Positions 1-7,072 of a stretch of DNA of 11,361 bases are shown here, one piece after another. The DNA is taken from positions 1-11,361 of the forward strand of contig JAFGEY010000370.1 of NCBI GenBank assembly GCA_016931365.1. The letters run 5' to 3'. The DNA is from Anaerolineae bacterium. Lineage in GTDB: Bacteria > Chloroflexota > Anaerolineae > JAFGEY01. The position numbers and the translations under genes were made by a program. The first letter of the stretch is position 1. Every line of letters starts with the position of its first letter. Below the pieces are notes generated by a model. The model was not told the origin of the DNA, made no database searches, and saw only the letters and a list, made by a program, of their open reading frames with translations.

Positions 1-881
1 GTCGCGTCGCCGGTCATCTTGGCGATGCCGACCGGCCCCACCGGGCGGGCGACCTCGGGCGAGATCAAACCCTGGATCATCTGGATCGGCAGGCTGACCG
101 TCATCCGTACCACGTAGGCGATCTCGGCTGCGCTGTACTTGATCCCTTCCCACAGCGAGGCGTGTACACGGAGGACGCGCACCGGCACCGGCGAGATCAT
201 GATGCCCATCTTGCCTTCGCCCTCCTCGTTGAGCCGGGGGACAATCTCCAGGGTGAGCTGTTCCGCATCCTTGCCGATGCCGCGCTGGATGTGAACGGTC
301 AGCGTCCGGTTGGGGTTGGCGGCCGTGTAATCGACCATCTGCTTGATCAGCGTGTCGTAGGTATAATCGACGTCCTCGGAAGGCTCGAAAACCAGGTCGT
401 CGATGCCGAGCACGATGTCGTTAGCCTGGATGCCGACCTCGGCGGCTGCCGACCCCTCCAACACCTCACCGATGCCCACACCCCAAACCACCTGCGGATA
501 ACCGAGCATCGCTGTGACGACAAAGATCGCAAACGCGGCGACGATGTTCATCAGCGGCCCGGCCAGCATGGCCGCCAGCCGGATGCGTTTGGGGAAATTG
601 GCCAGACTTGTCGGATCGTCGGGATCGTTTTCGCCCAGGTTGACGAACCCGCCAAAGAGGATCAGGTTGAGACTGTAGACGGTGCCTCCCTTGTCCGTCC
701 ACAGCGCCCAGGTCAGCGGGCGTTCTTTCGGCGGCTTATCCGGTCCCAGCGGGAAGCCAAAGCCAAACTCGCGTACATGGACGCCGGCCAGCTTGCCGAC
801 GATATAGTGCCCAAACTCGTGGACAAAGACCATCAGGCTGAACACAGCCAGAAATGAAATGAGTGAGATCAAAATAGTCAC
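1..881 (-). CDS. rseP: RseP-like site-2 zinc metalloprotease (M50), 3' end cut by window edge
   Basis: Intramembrane zinc protease of the RseP/RasP family, which cleaves membrane-anchored regulators such as anti-sigma factors within the membrane. The 293 visible residues begin with a hydrophobic segment holding the metal-binding HEFGH motif (H21, E22, H25). A second conserved hydrophobic segment contains AGPLMNI (about 107-113). A PDZ-like region (about 131-215) follows, with VLEGSAAAEVGIQANDIVLGI resembling the usual PDZ core. The GPVGI motif (282-286) sits just before the edge; the LDG motif that supplies the third zinc ligand should lie beyond position 1. The start is GTG at 881-879, preceded by AAGGAT at 890-895 with an 8-nt spacer. 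It lies 74 nt downstream of IPK on the same strand, probably in one operon. The substrate cannot be told from the sequence. The family call is secure; orthology to RseP as opposed to other M50 proteases is likely. Confidence 0.93.
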   Translation of the reverse strand, partial: MTILISLISFLAVFSLMVFVHEFGHYIVGKLAGVHVREFGFGFPLGPDKPPKERPLTWALWTDKGGTVYSLNLILFGGFVNLGENDPDDPTSLANFPKRIRLAAMLAGPLMNIVAAFAIFVVTAMLGYPQVVWGVGIGEVLEGSAAAEVGIQANDIVLGIDDLVFEPSEDVDYTYDTLIKQMVDYTAANPNRTLTVHIQRGIGKDAEQLTLEIVPRLNEEGEGKMGIMISPVPVRVLRVHASLWEGIKYSAAEIAYVVRMTVSLPIQMIQGLISPEVARPVGPVGIAKMTGDA

Positions 882-907
882 TGCTTATATCCTTGATAGT
901 TGCAGGG

Positions 908-953
908 GAAACCAGATTTTTGTGAGCAAGCTCGTTTGCCCAAACCTGGTTTC
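908..953 (-). repeat. Structured inverted repeat between ipk and rseP
   Basis: GAAACCAG at 908-915 and CTGGTTTC at 946-953 are perfect 8-nt inverted arms. Between them lie two smaller palindromes, GAGC-aa-GCTC (924-933) and GTTTG-cc-CAAAC (934-945). The whole can fold as a small branched structure in the leftward mRNA, between the IPK stop codon and the RBS of the protease gene. No T-run follows in the leftward direction, so it is not a convincing terminator for the operon. On the plus strand TTTTAG follows the right arm, but no plus-strand gene ends here. An mRNA processing or stability element is one possible reading. Confidence 0.4.
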
Positions 954-955
954 TT

Positions 956-1786
956 TTAGTTTGCTTCGATCACCGTGCCTTCGACGGCATCCGGATCGAG
1001 GAGAACACGCTCCAGCGCGCCATCGTTTAGCCCAGAAATAAGGTGCACACGCCCGGTCAGGCCTTGCCGCACCAGATCGATCATCTGCCGCACCTTGCTC
1101 AACATTCCGCCGGTCACATCGATGCCGTGCGAGCCGCCCAACTGCCCGGCAATCTGGTCGAACGTAGCGGGCGAAATCTTGTCGATGCGCTTCGCATCGA
1201 TGTGTTGGGTGTCAGGATGTTGGAGCGGGTCGCGGTCGAACACCCCGTCAACCTGCCCGACCATCACCATTCGCTGCGGCCTCAACTGCCGGGCCAGCCA
1301 GGTAAATTCGGCCTCAGTCGAGATGATCGTACAGCCCTGCACCTCGTCAAAGGCTACGTCGCCATAGATCAGTGGCACCAACCCGCGCCGCAGCGCTTCG
1401 GCGACCGGCCAGGTTGCCATCGAGACCAGTTCGCCGTCCCGGCACCTTGCCGACGCAGAAGGCTGGATCGCGACCACCGGCATACCCGCCTCGATGAAGG
1501 CGTCGGCAACGATGCGATTGAGCTGCGCCGCCGCCACCCCCGTCGCCGCATAGCCCCACCAGTCGCCGTCGTCGGCGAGGCCCTGGCGCAACCGGTATTG
1601 GGCTCCCACCATGTGCCCGAACGAGCCACTGCCGTGTCCGAGCAAGATTTGAAGATTGGGCCGGGCCTGGCGCGCGGCCTTGATTTCTTGCGCCAGCCGG
1701 CGAATCACCGCCGGACAGGGTGTGGACGGTTGGCGTTTGTCGGTGATCACTGAACCGCCCAGTTTGACAAAGACCAGCTCAGTCAA
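956..1786 (-). CDS. ipk: Isopentenyl phosphate kinase, archaeal type
   Basis: ATP-dependent kinase of the amino acid kinase fold that phosphorylates isopentenyl phosphate to isopentenyl diphosphate, the last step of the alternative mevalonate pathways. The 276-aa length is close to the family size of about 245-270. KLGGSVIT (8-15) is the nucleotide-binding N-terminus. GHGSGSFGH (50-58) ends in H58, which aligns with the substrate-phosphate-binding His60 of the Methanocaldococcus enzyme. IQPSASA (107-113), YGDV (141-144), VDGVFDRDP (179-187) and DVTGGM (223-228) follow. The usual SGDD/SGDE segment reads STEAEF here (156-161). The start is TTG at 1786-1784, with GGAG at 1796-1799 and a 9-nt spacer. 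It overlaps the stop of the upstream DUF126 gene by 8 nt, so translation is probably coupled. FomA-like or other amino acid kinases are the alternative, but the FGH and VTGGM motifs favour IPK. Confidence 0.9.
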   Translation of the reverse strand: MTELVFVKLGGSVITDKRQPSTPCPAVIRRLAQEIKAARQARPNLQILLGHGSGSFGHMVGAQYRLRQGLADDGDWWGYAATGVAAAQLNRIVADAFIEAGMPVVAIQPSASARCRDGELVSMATWPVAEALRRGLVPLIYGDVAFDEVQGCTIISTEAEFTWLARQLRPQRMVMVGQVDGVFDRDPLQHPDTQHIDAKRIDKISPATFDQIAGQLGGSHGIDVTGGMLSKVRQMIDLVRQGLTGRVHLISGLNDGALERVLLDPDAVEGTVIEAN

Positions 1787-2177
1787 CGATCACTGCTCCG
1801 TCCTCGACGGTGACATACTGCCCGGTGGCAATCCGGGCAATGTCGATCTGGTCGACCATCGGGATGCCGGCGATGATCGCGCCCACGGCGACGATGGCTT
1901 CACTTTGGGCATTGACGATCGCCGCCGGCGCCAGGCCGTTTTTGGCCAGCCGGTACAGGGTGTACGAGCCGACCGTGCTGCCCTTGCCGGTGGGGAAAAC
2001 GAGCACTCGCCCGGCGACGCACTGCTCGTACAGCGCGTGCCCTGGCTCAACCACGATGCCGGTGTCTGGATCGACGCCGCCCAAAAAACCGATCGGCTCC
2101 GGCGATACGAGCGCCAGGCCTTCGCCGCGCCCAGCCTTGATCGCCCGCCCGCACAACGTCATCACCCGATCATTCAT
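1779..2177 (-). CDS. Aconitase-X swivel subunit (DUF126), probable phosphomevalonate dehydratase small subunit
   Basis: Small subunit of an aconitase-X type dehydratase. In archaea the DUF521 + DUF126 pair dehydrates mevalonate 5-phosphate to trans-anhydromevalonate 5-phosphate; in some bacteria related proteins dehydrate cis-3-hydroxy-L-proline. The 132 aa match the whole swivel domain: GGVDPDTG (33-40), FPTGKGSTVGSY (61-72), APAAIVN (83-89) and AIIAGIPMVD (100-109). The start chosen is ATG 2177-2175, within ATGAATGA, overlapping the stop of the upstream gene by 8 nt. ATG 2162-2160 is a plausible alternative, giving MTLCGRAIKAGRGEG, which is where the family usually begins. No good SD precedes either start, consistent with coupling. 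The 8-nt overlap with IPK downstream favours phosphomevalonate over hydroxyproline as substrate; this is inference. The iron-sulfur large subunit is not in the window. Confidence 0.88.
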   Translation of the reverse strand: MNDRVMTLCGRAIKAGRGEGLALVSPEPIGFLGGVDPDTGIVVEPGHALYEQCVAGRVLVFPTGKGSTVGSYTLYRLAKNGLAPAAIVNAQSEAIVAVGAIIAGIPMVDQIDIARIATGQYVTVEDGAVIVD

Positions 2178-2643
2178 CGGGCAGCAGGCTGACGTTGATC
2201 GCTTCTGGCCCTTTGGCCGTCTGCTGAATCTGGAACTCGACCTGATCATCTTCGCGCAGGTTTACATATCGATCCACGAGGCTTGCGCGGTGGAAAAAGA
2301 TGTCCTGGTTCTTGGCCGTGGTGACAAAACCGTACCCTTTGTCGCGGCTGTACCACTTGACACGGCCGATCAGTTTGATCTCCACCCCTTCAATCTGGAG
2401 CGGAAATTCTTCCAATCCTTCGAGGTCCTGAATGTCGCGAGTTTCCTGGATCGGCTCACGAACGGTGGGTGGCTGAGGTTTGGCCTCGACCGGAGCTTGC
2501 TTGCCCCGGCAATTTGAGCACAACTCTGGTGGCGTGATGGCCTCCTCGCCCAGTTTATCGGCCATCTGGCGCTGTTCGGTCACGGTAAAGAAAAAGGTTC
2601 GCCCGCACGCCTGGCAGGTTAATTGTTGGTCACGAAAACGCAT
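2170..2643 (-). CDS. Zinc-ribbon + cold-shock-domain protein
   Basis: Putative nucleic-acid-binding protein of 157 aa with two parts. The N-terminal zinc ribbon (about 1-48) has C10-x2-C13 and C42-x2-C45 and the FFFTVTEQ signature of the zf-trcl type 'probable zinc-binding domain'. A Pro/Glu-rich linker (about 49-85) leads to a cold-shock domain (about 89-154) with the RNA-binding elements KGYGFV (102-107) and DIFFH (114-118). The start is ATG 2643-2641, preceded by GAGGAG with a 5-nt spacer; the open frame extends further upstream, but only this start has an SD and a domain-consistent N-terminus. It is the first gene of the leftward operon and overlaps the DUF126 gene by 8 nt. A promoter and a hairpin lie in its roughly 125-nt leader. 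RNA chaperone or translation-linked roles are likely but unproven. Confidence 0.9.
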   Translation of the reverse strand: MRFRDQQLTCQACGRTFFFTVTEQRQMADKLGEEAITPPELCSNCRGKQAPVEAKPQPPTVREPIQETRDIQDLEGLEEFPLQIEGVEIKLIGRVKWYSRDKGYGFVTTAKNQDIFFHRASLVDRYVNLREDDQVEFQIQQTAKGPEAINVSLLPDE

Positions 2644-2662
2644 ATCGACTCCTCTATATAAA

Positions 2663-2700
2663 ATTTTGCTCGACCCATCGTCCGCGATGAGGAGCAAAAT
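2663..2700 (-). promoter_or_regulatory. Long hairpin in the 5' leader of the cold-shock gene
   Basis: ATTTTGCTC (2663-2671) and GAGCAAAAT (2692-2700) are perfect 9-nt arms. An inner stem CATCG/CGATG (2676-2680 with 2685-2689) closes a TCCG loop. The two stems are separated by a small asymmetric internal loop. Read leftward, the 3' arm runs into TTTATATAG just before the GAGGAG ribosome site, so it could act as a weak attenuator or as a temperature-sensitive leader element. The pairing is visible; the regulatory role is inference. Confidence 0.5.
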
Positions 2701-2774
2701 CGTGCCTGACCGTCTAGATTCTTGTCTGGCTCCGGCTTGGTCCGGGTCAGGTGATTGCACATCTGTTCGCACGT

Positions 2775-2803
2775 ATTGTACCCTAAACCGAGAGTAGATG
2801 CAA
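2775..2803 (-). promoter_or_regulatory. Sigma70-like promoter of the leftward operon
   Basis: On the minus strand TTGCAT (2803-2798) and TACAAT (2780-2775) are spaced by exactly 17 nt. The -10 matches consensus at 5 of 6 positions and the -35 at 3 of 6. Transcription would begin near 2768, giving a leader of about 125 nt before the cold-shock gene, a length often seen in cold-shock mRNAs. Confidence 0.5.
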
Positions 2804-2849
2804 GCAGCCGTGTTCGTTCACGTAAAATGTTACCCACAGGAGGTGCTAA

Positions 2850-2900
2850 ATGGCTCTTTGTCTTGAACAAACACCACTGCCAGGAGTTGAGTCGACTTGA
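2850..2900 (+). CDS. Possible 16-codon leader or small ORF with near-perfect SD
   Basis: AGGAGGTG at 2838-2845 sits 5 nt (counted from AGGAGGT) before ATG 2850, which opens a frame of 16 codons (MALCLEQTPLPGVEST) ending in TGA at 2898-2900. It lies in the divergent intergenic region, upstream of the strong promoter at 2932. It would therefore need its own transcript; a TAAAAT at 2823-2828 could be a -10, but no good -35 accompanies it. It may be a leader peptide, a small protein, or the remnant of a broken gene. No similarity is recognised, and a chance SD cannot be excluded. Confidence 0.3.
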   Translation: MALCLEQTPLPGVEST

Positions 2901-2931
2901 CACGCCTAATGCCATTCGCAGACTCATCACT

Positions 2932-2960
2932 TTGACAATTCCTCGATTCCAAAGTATAAA
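2932..2960 (+). promoter_or_regulatory. Strong sigma70-like promoter of the rightward operon
   Basis: TTGACA (2932-2937, perfect -35) and TATAAA (2955-2960, 5 of 6 at -10) are separated by exactly 17 nt. Transcription would start near 2967, about 32 nt before the GTG start of the XTP/dITP diphosphatase gene. This is the best promoter in the window. It could drive the whole rightward block, since no terminator was seen before the end of ecfT. Confidence 0.68.
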
Positions 2961-2998
2961 AGACCCTGACTTGAGCGAAAATCAGAAAGGATAACGCA

Positions 2999-3607
2999 GT
3001 GATCCAACTGCTCGTCGCCACCACCAACCGGGGGAAACAGCGCGAATTCCGTGACCTGCTTGCCGGTTGGCCGGCGCAGATCGTGTTTCCGCAAGAGGCA
3101 GGCATCGACATTGACGTAGCCGAAACGGGGCGTTCGTTTGCCGAGATCGCGGCCCAAAAGGCGATCACCTATGCCCGGGCCGGCCAAATGCTCGCCCTAG
3201 CCGACGATTCGGGCCTGCAAGTCGACGCCCTGGATGGCGCGCCGGGCATTTATACCGCGCGTTACGCCGGGCCGGAGGCCAGCGACCGGGATCGCTATCA
3301 AAAATTGCTGGCGGCGCTCAAGGAAACGCCCTGGGAGCGCCGCACAGCGCGCTTTCGCGCGGCCATCGCCCTGGCGCAGCCCGGCGGCGAGGTTCAAATT
3401 GTTGAGGGTATTTGCGAAGGTATGATCGGTTGGCACCCCCAGGGTGAGAATGGCTTTGGCTACGACCCCGTCTTTTATTTGCCCGAGTACGGCTGTACGA
3501 TGGCCCAACTTGGCGACGCGATCAAAAATCAGATCAGCCATCGCGCCCGCGCCGTGCAGGCTGCTCTGATATTGCTAGACGAGTTGCTCGCACAGCACCT
3601 CAATTGA
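2999..3607 (+). CDS. rdgB: XTP/dITP diphosphatase (RdgB/HAM1 family)
   Basis: House-cleaning nucleotide pyrophosphatase that hydrolyses non-canonical purine triphosphates (dITP, XTP, ITP) to monophosphates, keeping them out of DNA and RNA. The 202 aa match the full family. The N-terminal substrate-binding segment is VATTNRGKQREF (6-17). LALADDSGL (65-73) contains the catalytic acidic pair, and the following GAPGIYTARYAG (80-91), GENGFGYDPVF (149-159) and SHRARA (180-185) are all present. In the early ETGxSFxxNAxxKA motif the Asn is replaced by Ile (I50), a mild departure. The start is GTG 2999, preceded by AAAGGA with a 7-nt spacer. It is first in the rightward operon, behind the strong promoter. 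Its stop lies 17 nt before the ATG of the DUF3160 gene. Confidence 0.94.
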   Translation: MIQLLVATTNRGKQREFRDLLAGWPAQIVFPQEAGIDIDVAETGRSFAEIAAQKAITYARAGQMLALADDSGLQVDALDGAPGIYTARYAGPEASDRDRYQKLLAALKETPWERRTARFRAAIALAQPGGEVQIVEGICEGMIGWHPQGENGFGYDPVFYLPEYGCTMAQLGDAIKNQISHRARAVQAALILLDELLAQHLN

Positions 3608-3624
3608 CAGGTGTCGAATTTATC

Positions 3625-6597
3625 ATGATTTTTGATTGCAATAAACTAAGGCTAAACAAGCCAACCTACGTAATTGGAACCGGGCTCGGGTTTTGTCTGA
3701 TCGCAGGCATCCTCATCGCCATCACGTCCTGCGCATCCACTTCCAAAACGCCGGAGCAAACGGTCACGCCGACGCTGCAGCAAACGATTGTGTCTGCGAT
3801 CCAGGCCACGCCGACTCTGGCCGAACAGCCCCTGTTTCGCACCTACGCCTTGGGCGAGATTCTGCCCGACATGCGCGTGCCGATCCAACGCAGCACCGGC
3901 GGCGAGGGCGGCTGGTACGTGATCATCGGCAGCCAGGAAGGCTGGGCGCAATTCCTCTCTCAAATGGGCCAGCCTGCGTCGATTTGGCAGCCGGTGGATT
4001 GGGAGCAAGAGATCCTGATCGGCGCGCTGCTAGGGCTGCGCCAGAGCCGCCAGCACCGGATCGAGATCGTCGATTTTGTCACTGGCGGTGTAGAGGTGCT
4101 GATCACTGTCGATGTGACCGCGCCGGCGCCCGACCAAGCCGCCGTTGGCTGGACTACCTATCCTTTTCATCTGATCCGCGTGCTGCGCGTCGAGCTGCCG
4201 TTGGGATCGGCGACCCTTCGCTTCGTCGACGCCGGCGGCAACGACCTTGCCAGCCAGATCGCCGACGCGAGTGAAATCAACCTCATCTGGCTGAACGGCG
4301 TTCAGGCTGTTTTCCCCACGCCCACGCCGGTGCTGGCTGCGATGACCCCGCAGCCCACGCCCACCTCGACGCCGGTGCCCAACCTGCAGGTGCGCTGTAT
4401 CGTCCTCGCTGTCCTGCCGGAACAGCGGGCAGTGCGTGTCGTGCCGGAGACGGGCGTATGGCAGATCGTCAGCCTGATGGAAGGTTCATCAATCCTGCTG
4501 CAAGACGGGCAGTCAACCACATTGAGTCAACTCCAGCCGGGGATGACCATCGGCGTGCTTGGGTATCCGAGCGAAGATCAGAGCATCCGTGCCGCCCACA
4601 TTGACGTGCTCAAGCCGCCCGCCGAGTCGACCACCTTTGCTACTTATACCGCGCGCAGCGCGGCCTTGTCGACCATCTATAATGGCTACGACCTCCCGCT
4701 GTCGCTCGACACCATCCAGTCGCCGGTCACGTTGGCCGGGATGTTTGGTATAAGCCAGACCGAAGTGCTGACGAGCAACGGCTTTGTCATCCGGCCGGCA
4801 GGCTACCAGAACTTTGCTGAATTGTATACCGACCCGCAATATGCCGACTATCCACTGTTCATTTCCACTGACTCGGTGCTGCACGTCTCGCAAATGCTCT
4901 TTGCGCGAACCCGGCGCGCGGTCGAGCAGACGTACCTTTTGCCGGAGCTAGACTGGTTGGATCGCGAGATGTTCGAGCTGTCCTGGGCGCAGTATCAAGA
5001 TGTTGTACAACAAAAATCTGTCTCCTCTCAGGCGGTCGCTGGTGCTGCCCTGCAAAACGCCGCCAATTTTGCCGTCGCCCTTTCGTTGCTTGACGCTGAC
5101 TTTTCGCCCCCGGAAGTCATCTCGTCAGTGGTCAGCGCCGAACTGGCCTTGATCCGTGCGGCAGAGGGGATCACCATTTCGCCCCTGTTCGATAGCGCAG
5201 TACTTGCCACGACAATCACCGACTCGGAAAAACTATACATCGACTATGCTCGCTTTGCGCCGCAAGCGCAGATCGATGATCAGACACACTATGCCCAGGC
5301 TCTTGCCTGGCACGAACAGGCCGGGTGGCGATTGTCGCAGCCCGGAGAGGCGTTTTCAACCGTTCTGCTTGCCTACACGCTCGACCAAAATAACGCACTG
5401 CGCATGTTGTGGGAGCGCATTTTTTCCGTCCGGCAGTTTTTGAACGGACAATCGACTACCTTGTCCACCGCCGACGTGTGCACGATTTACAAACAGATCT
5501 GGGGCACAAACCCGGCGATGGTCGACCTGGCCGATCCGGCCAGACTCGACGTATTTATCCGCGCCGCCTCGACGCTCTCTCCCGCCCAAGAGAACGGACA
5601 ATCTGGGCAAAACCCGGTCGACCTGACCTGGCTTGGCATGCCGCTTGGCCCGGATCGTGCCATCCTGACCCAGATGACACAGACGGATGAAATGACAACG
5701 ACGCTCGATCTATCAGCGGTTCACCTGGCGGCAATGCTCAACGGGCCGGAAGCGTACAGCGTGGTCAACGAAATGGGCCACGGCACCCACATCGACGTAC
5801 TGGATCGCGTCAACGCCAGCTTGAGCGCGCTCGATCCGGCAGTCTGGACCTCCACCAACGACTGGCTCCGGCTCGGTATCTACCGCACGATGGTTCAAGA
5901 CAAGTCAACCGCGTATCCCAAGTGGATGCGAACGCGAGCCTGGCGGCGCAAAGACCTGCAAACGATGCTCGGCCACTGGGTCGATGCCCAGCGTGCGGCC
6001 CCTGCCGTCACGATGGCCCGGCAGACCTCACTTGCGGTGTCGACCGCGCCGTGGGGCTACGTCGAGCCGCAACCCCAGGTCTACGGCCAGCTTACCGCCT
6101 GGACGCAAATGCTGATCGACGGGCTGGACAGCCGGCTGATGCTCCCCGACGCCGAAGAAGCGATGCTGGCCGAGTGGCAGAGCTGGCTGGTGCTCTTGCA
6201 GGATGTCGCCCGGCGCGAGTTGACCGGCCAGACCCTCACCGATCTCGAATACCAACGGCTGATCGACTATGGTGCCCTGATCGCCAAATTAACCCTGTTG
6301 GCGTTGGAAGACACGTTGATCGATACCGAAGCCGCTGACACCTATGACCCGGCCGCGCAGACCATCCTCGCTCAGGATCAAGGCGTGTCCAAAATCGCCG
6401 CCATTGGCCGGATCGACGAGCTCTATGTCGTCGTCGAGCGAGGCCAACAGCGCTTCCTGGCCCGAGGCGGCGTTTACAGCTTTTACGAGTTCGAATGGCC
6501 GCTTCCAACTCTGCCGGGCGATCTGCTATGGCACGAACTGCTTGCCGGGCAGGAGTTGCCGCGCCCGGAATGGCTGGACGAGATCATCTTGCCGTAA
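3625..6597 (+). CDS. DUF3160 lipoprotein with N-terminal PrcB_C-like and OB-like domains
   Basis: Large predicted cell-surface lipoprotein of about 990 aa; function unknown. The N-terminus is basic (K, R, K), followed by a hydrophobic stretch and a lipobox-like AITSC with C36. Residues about 88-185 resemble the PrcB C-terminal domain: a WAQF segment, then [14 protein letters not shown], then a [10 protein letters not shown] end. A Thr/Pro linker (about 231-252) of PTPTP type follows. Residues about 255-329 resemble DUF5666/OB-like domains. The rest is DUF3160: [20 protein letters not shown] (407-426 region) near its start and [12 protein letters not shown] near the end are family hallmarks. 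The start is placed at ATG 3625 because it gives the clean signal peptide, with a weak AGGTG upstream. TTG 3604, overlapping the previous stop as TTGA, is the alternative. It lies between rdgB and dtd and is probably co-transcribed. Confidence 0.85.
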   Translation: MIFDCNKLRLNKPTYVIGTGLGFCLIAGILIAITSCASTSKTPEQTVTPTLQQTIVSAIQATPTLAEQPLFRTYALGEILPDMRVPIQRSTGGEGGWYVIIGSQEGWAQFLSQMGQPASIWQPVDWEQEILIGALLGLRQSRQHRIEIVDFVTGGVEVLITVDVTAPAPDQAAVGWTTYPFHLIRVLRVELPLGSATLRFVDAGGNDLASQIADASEINLIWLNGVQAVFPTPTPVLAAMTPQPTPTSTPVPNLQVRCIVLAVLPEQRAVRVVPETGVWQIVSLMEGSSILLQDGQSTTLSQLQPGMTIGVLGYPSEDQSIRAAHIDVLKPPAESTTFATYTARSAALSTIYNGYDLPLSLDTIQSPVTLAGMFGISQTEVLTSNGFVIRPAGYQNFAELYTDPQYADYPLFISTDSVLHVSQMLFARTRRAVEQTYLLPELDWLDREMFELSWAQYQDVVQQKSVSSQAVAGAALQNAANFAVALSLLDADFSPPEVISSVVSAELALIRAAEGITISPLFDSAVLATTITDSEKLYIDYARFAPQAQIDDQTHYAQALAWHEQAGWRLSQPGEAFSTVLLAYTLDQNNALRMLWERIFSVRQFLNGQSTTLSTADVCTIYKQIWGTNPAMVDLADPARLDVFIRAASTLSPAQENGQSGQNPVDLTWLGMPLGPDRAILTQMTQTDEMTTTLDLSAVHLAAMLNGPEAYSVVNEMGHGTHIDVLDRVNASLSALDPAVWTSTNDWLRLGIYRTMVQDKSTAYPKWMRTRAWRRKDLQTMLGHWVDAQRAAPAVTMARQTSLAVSTAPWGYVEPQPQVYGQLTAWTQMLIDGLDSRLMLPDAEEAMLAEWQSWLVLLQDVARRELTGQTLTDLEYQRLIDYGALIAKLTLLALEDTLIDTEAADTYDPAAQTILAQDQGVSKIAAIGRIDELYVVVERGQQRFLARGGVYSFYEFEWPLPTLPGDLLWHELLAGQELPRPEWLDEIILP

Positions 6598-6611
6598 CAG
6601 AGGAGCAAGGT

Positions 6612-7052
6612 ATGAAAGCTGTCGTGCAACGCGTTGTCAGAGCGTCCGTCACCGTCGATGGGCAGATCGTTGGCCAGATCGAGCGGGGATTGATGATCCT
6701 GCTCGGCGTCACTCACGGCGATACAGAGGCCCAAGCTGCGTGGCTGGCTCAGAAAATTGCCCGGCTGCGCATCTTTGAGGACGCTGAAGGCAAGATGAAC
6801 CTTTCGCTGCTCGACGTCGGCGGTGGGGCGCTGGTAGTTTCCCAATTCACCCTTTACGGCGACTGCCGCAAGGGCAACCGCCCCAGTTTTACCGATGCTG
6901 CCGAGTCAGAGATCGCCGATGCACTGTACGAGCAATTTGCGGCCCTGCTCGCCCAGGCCGGAATTTCGCCGATTCAGACCGGGGTTTTCGGCGCGCATAT
7001 GCAGGTGGAAATCCACAACGACGGGCCGGTCACGCTGATTTTGGAACGATAA
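6612..7052 (+). CDS. dtd: D-aminoacyl-tRNA deacylase
   Basis: Proofreading enzyme that hydrolyses D-amino acids (and glycine from tRNA-Ala) off mischarged tRNAs, using tRNA rather than protein side chains for catalysis. The 146-aa length is typical. The N-terminus [17 protein letters not shown], the GLMILLGV strand (26-33), [11 protein letters not shown] (45-55), SQFTL (77-81) and the C-terminal NDGPVTL (136-142), with the chirality-selecting Gly-cisPro pair G138-P139, are all present. The start is ATG 6612, with GAGGAG at 6600-6605 and a 6-nt spacer; the longer frame upstream overlaps the DUF3160 gene and lacks domain support. It lies 14 nt after the DUF3160 stop and 20 nt before the ECF S component, inside the rightward operon. 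Confidence 0.96.
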   Translation: MKAVVQRVVRASVTVDGQIVGQIERGLMILLGVTHGDTEAQAAWLAQKIARLRIFEDAEGKMNLSLLDVGGGALVVSQFTLYGDCRKGNRPSFTDAAESEIADALYEQFAALLAQAGISPIQTGVFGAHMQVEIHNDGPVTLILER

Positions 7053-7072
7053 TCTATTTTGGAGGAGATACA

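Larger units (their letters stand above)
2644..2998. other. Divergent intergenic region (355 nt)
   Basis: This stretch separates the two divergent operons. It holds the leader hairpin and promoter of the leftward cold-shock gene, the small ORF with a strong SD, and the promoter of the rightward operon at 2932-2960. The longer open frames crossing it give peptides with no recognisable domain. No tRNA or known riboswitch was recognised. Confidence 0.6.

Noticed and set aside
162..857. 231-aa plus-strand open frame
   Set aside because: It lies antisense to the RseP-like gene, whose HEFGH, PDZ and GPVGI motifs are clear; the antisense peptide is Asp/His/Arg-rich and shows no domain.
1043..1753. 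236-aa plus-strand open frame
   Set aside because: Antisense to IPK, low-complexity His/Arg-rich composition typical of the complement of a GC-rich gene.
1810..2517. 235-aa plus-strand open frame
   Set aside because: Antisense to the DUF126 and cold-shock genes, which have complete family motifs and RBS or coupling.
2897..2902. A second perfect TTGACA
   Set aside because: No -10-like hexamer stands 16-18 nt downstream; the TTGACA at 2932 has an excellent partner.
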